DNA from: Deltaproteobacteria bacterium
Lineage (GTDB): Bacteria > Desulfobacterota > Dissulfuribacteria > Dissulfuribacterales > QOAL01
Direction: 5' to 3'
Assembly (NCBI GenBank): GCA_027068235.1
Contig: JAMOUE010000355.1
Location: 1 to 6,443 of the forward strand
Length of the DNA: 6,443 bases
Position numbers and translations under genes: made by a program
Shown: positions 4,939 through 6,443 of the stretch, piece after piece
How the letters are laid out: each line of letters begins with the position of its first letter
Numbering within the stretch: the first letter of the stretch is position 1
The notes under the pieces: generated by a model
Seen by the model: the letters and a program-made list of their open reading frames with translations, nothing else
What the model was told of the DNA's origin: nothing
The model's database searches: none

Positions 4939-6321
4939 TCAAAATCTTATGGAAAAATTTCCGCTAACCATCCTTTGGGCCATTGTTTTTGAGTTTGCGA
5001 TGCAATCATTCAAGCTCACCCCACCGACCCAATTACACCTTATAAATAGGTTTGGCAAAGTGGAAAGCTCTTTCCGTATTTCCTCTAGTAAGGAAAAATG
5101 CCCCACATGATACTGTGGAATGGCTCTTTCCCATCTGAATACTAGTCCAAAGGCCGGTTCCGCCTTTAGCCCCAGGAGTTCTTTGAGCTCACACAGGGCC
5201 AAGTCCATGATTTGTCGATCTTGCATTTCAAGGATATGCCGATTTCTCATGCCTCCCATTAGACATCTAATGAGATGATAACCATTGGGAGCCCTATTGA
5301 TAAAGACGGAAGAATCCCACAAGGCCCCTAAAACCCGTCTAGACTCACAAAAAGGTGTCAAAAAACCAAAGCCGTTGAGGCTGTTTTCAATAAGATCCCT
5401 TTTTATTCCAAAGGCACAAACTGCTATAGGTGGATATTCAAAAAAGCTAAACAGCCTGAAAAGATGTGGACTTTCACCTCTTATAATCCTTGCAGCTTCA
5501 TATGCAGGAAGAGAAAGGACCAAATGACTGCAAGAAAGGCTATCGCCTCCTTCAAGCTCAACCTGCCATCCATCACTGCTTCTTTCCACAGATTGAACTT
5601 TAGCGTTTGTAGTTATCTCATCCTCAAGGGCATTTCTAAGAACAGAGACAAGGTCTTCCATGCCACCTTCAAATGATGTTAGGACACCTGAGGGTCCTGC
5701 AGATGGCCCTTCTCGCCCGGATTTTTTGGCCTTTGCCTGGAGTTTTATCATTGCCCTAATAAGACTTCCGTATTCCATTTCAAGTTCATGAATACGCGGA
5801 AAACAAGCCTTCAAAGATAACCTTTCAGGATTTCCAGCATATATTCCCGAAGCCATCGGGTCTATAAGGTACCTGTATGCCTCGTCACCAAGACGCCTTC
5901 GTGCAAAGTCTGCAAGGGATTCGTCAATATCTGCCTGTCCTGGAGGTATAAATGGCTCACAAAGGAGCCGAAGCTTTCCCCACCACGAAAGAACAGGGGA
6001 TGAAAGAAATTGCCCTGGTGATGCTGGCAACCTGGCAAGGCAGCCATTTCTTACTACATAGCGTATCCTAGATGAGTCGTTGCTCCTTAATGGCCTTAGC
6101 CCTAAAGCAGCCGCTAGTTCGAGAGTAGAAGGTTTATTGTCAAGAACACCGTTCACTCCACGTTCAATGACAAAGCCATCCCTTTTCTCAGTCCATGCCT
6201 TGCCTCCTACCCGGCTATCAGCCTCAAGAATGGTTATTTCCCATCCTCGGGACATATTTTTTAGATACCAAGCCAATGAAAGGCCACTCATTCCACCACC
6301 AACTATTATTACGTGTGCCAT
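4939..6321 (-). CDS. hemG: Protoporphyrinogen oxidase, HemY type (FAD-dependent)
   Basis: Oxidises protoporphyrinogen IX to protoporphyrin IX (or coproporphyrinogen III in coproporphyrin-pathway bacteria), a late step of haem synthesis. It is FAD-dependent, oxygen-using and usually peripheral to the membrane. Seen, numbered from the chosen start: FAD loop VIIVGGGMSGLSLAWYL (4-20), adenine-ribose Glu in ILEADSRVGGKAW (31-43), DPMASGIYAGNPERLS (154-169), LEMEYGSLIRAM (180-191), GFGFLTPFCESRRVLGALW (317-335) and the C-terminal FAD motif NWVGGVSLNDCIANS (430-444). The 460 residues fit HemY; flavodoxin-like HemG is much smaller. An in-frame TTG at 6399 would add 26 residues before the FAD loop. 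I prefer ATG at 6321, with AAGGGG 9 nt upstream, since the family begins just before that loop. No other haem gene is in the window. Confidence 0.93.
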   Translation of the reverse strand: MAHVIIVGGGMSGLSLAWYLKNMSRGWEITILEADSRVGGKAWTEKRDGFVIERGVNGVLDNKPSTLELAAALGLRPLRSNDSSRIRYVVRNGCLARLPASPGQFLSSPVLSWWGKLRLLCEPFIPPGQADIDESLADFARRRLGDEAYRYLIDPMASGIYAGNPERLSLKACFPRIHELEMEYGSLIRAMIKLQAKAKKSGREGPSAGPSGVLTSFEGGMEDLVSVLRNALEDEITTNAKVQSVERSSDGWQVELEGGDSLSCSHLVLSLPAYEAARIIRGESPHLFRLFSFFEYPPIAVCAFGIKRDLIENSLNGFGFLTPFCESRRVLGALWDSSVFINRAPNGYHLIRCLMGGMRNRHILEMQDRQIMDLALCELKELLGLKAEPAFGLVFRWERAIPQYHVGHFSLLEEIRKELSTLPNLFIRCNWVGGVSLNDCIANSKTMAQRMVSGNFSIRF

Positions 6322-6344
6322 AACTATCTGCCCCTTTTGGTGTT

Positions 6345-6443
6345 TTATTGCCAGATCTTTTGAAAGATAACACCTCTCAACCAGATTACGTAACCACAAA
6401 ATATATGTACTAGAAGAATAAACCTTTTCTCACCAACAGAGTA
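6345..6443 (-). CDS. Possible C-terminal end of an unidentified upstream gene
   Basis: From the window edge one minus-strand frame stays open for 32 codons and stops with TAA at 6347-6345, 23 nt before the hemG ATG. The residues, roughly FILLVHIFCGYVIWLRGVIF in the middle, are hydrophobic and could be the last membrane segment of a protein. This stretch is short and AT-rich, so it may equally be the hemG leader. A 6-bp ATCTTT/AAAGAT inverted repeat (6355-6368) lies in it. Identity unknown. Confidence 0.2.
   Translation of the reverse strand, partial: YSVGEKRFILLVHIFCGYVIWLRGVIFQKIWQ

Noticed and set aside
4823..5110. Plus-strand 95-residue frame overlapping the end of hemG
   Set aside because: Starts with GTG without a spaced ribosome binding site, is antisense to hemG for more than half its length, and its first part is built from A/T palindromes.
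6322..6399. TTG start giving a 486-residue HemY
   Set aside because: The added 26 residues precede the FAD-binding loop, where the family normally begins, and the ATG at 6321 has its own Shine-Dalgarno.

Overview
All recognisable genes in this window lie on the minus strand, so the window reads right to left. The content suggests a Gram-negative, probably Desulfobacterota (former Deltaproteobacteria), chromosome. The grounds are a homoserine dehydrogenase followed directly by an archaeal-type phosphoglycerate-mutase homologue, an oxygen-dependent (HemY-type) protoporphyrinogen oxidase, and a YebE-like DUF533 protein next to a Kbp/YgaU protein. This placement is an inference from gene content, not from a marker gene. 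Coding regions have moderate GC and the spacers are clearly AT-rich. There are no rRNA or tRNA genes, insertion sequences or CRISPR arrays.

Layout from the right edge: (1) 6345-6443 may hold the last codons of an unidentified upstream gene. (2) 4939-6321 is hemG/hemY (haem biosynthesis), with its start moved inward from a TTG. (3) 4693-4938 is an AT-rich spacer carrying A/T-tract palindromes, a GGCATG hairpin that also resembles a sigma-54 promoter, and a shared 11-mer. (4) 3898-4692 is a DUF533/TerB-like protein. (5) 3534-3897 is a long leader before kbp, with two perfect 7-bp hairpins and a tiny ORF with a good ribosome binding site. (6) 3102-3533 is kbp (BON + LysM). (7) 2598-3086 is a 162-residue protein of unknown function, 15 nt after kbp and probably translationally coupled to it through a hairpin over the kbp stop codon. 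(8) 2110-2597 is an AT-rich spacer with a 13-bp inverted repeat, a terminator-like hairpin and a candidate hom promoter. (9) 778-2109 is hom. (10) 1-775 is the N-terminal part of an iPGM/ApgM-family protein, cut by the window edge.

Functionally there are three units. hom plus the ApgM-like gene is very likely a threonine-pathway pair in which the mutase-fold protein acts as a non-orthologous homoserine kinase. DUF533, Kbp and the 162-residue protein look like a cytoplasmic stress or ion-homeostasis set without an assigned mechanism. hemG stands alone here and may belong to a haem operon that continues outside the window.

No large undescribed defence or mobile system is visible. The points most worth a second look are the unassigned homoserine-kinase candidate, the stop-codon hairpin coupling kbp to its neighbour, the DUF533-Kbp-unknown cluster, and the structured spacers.
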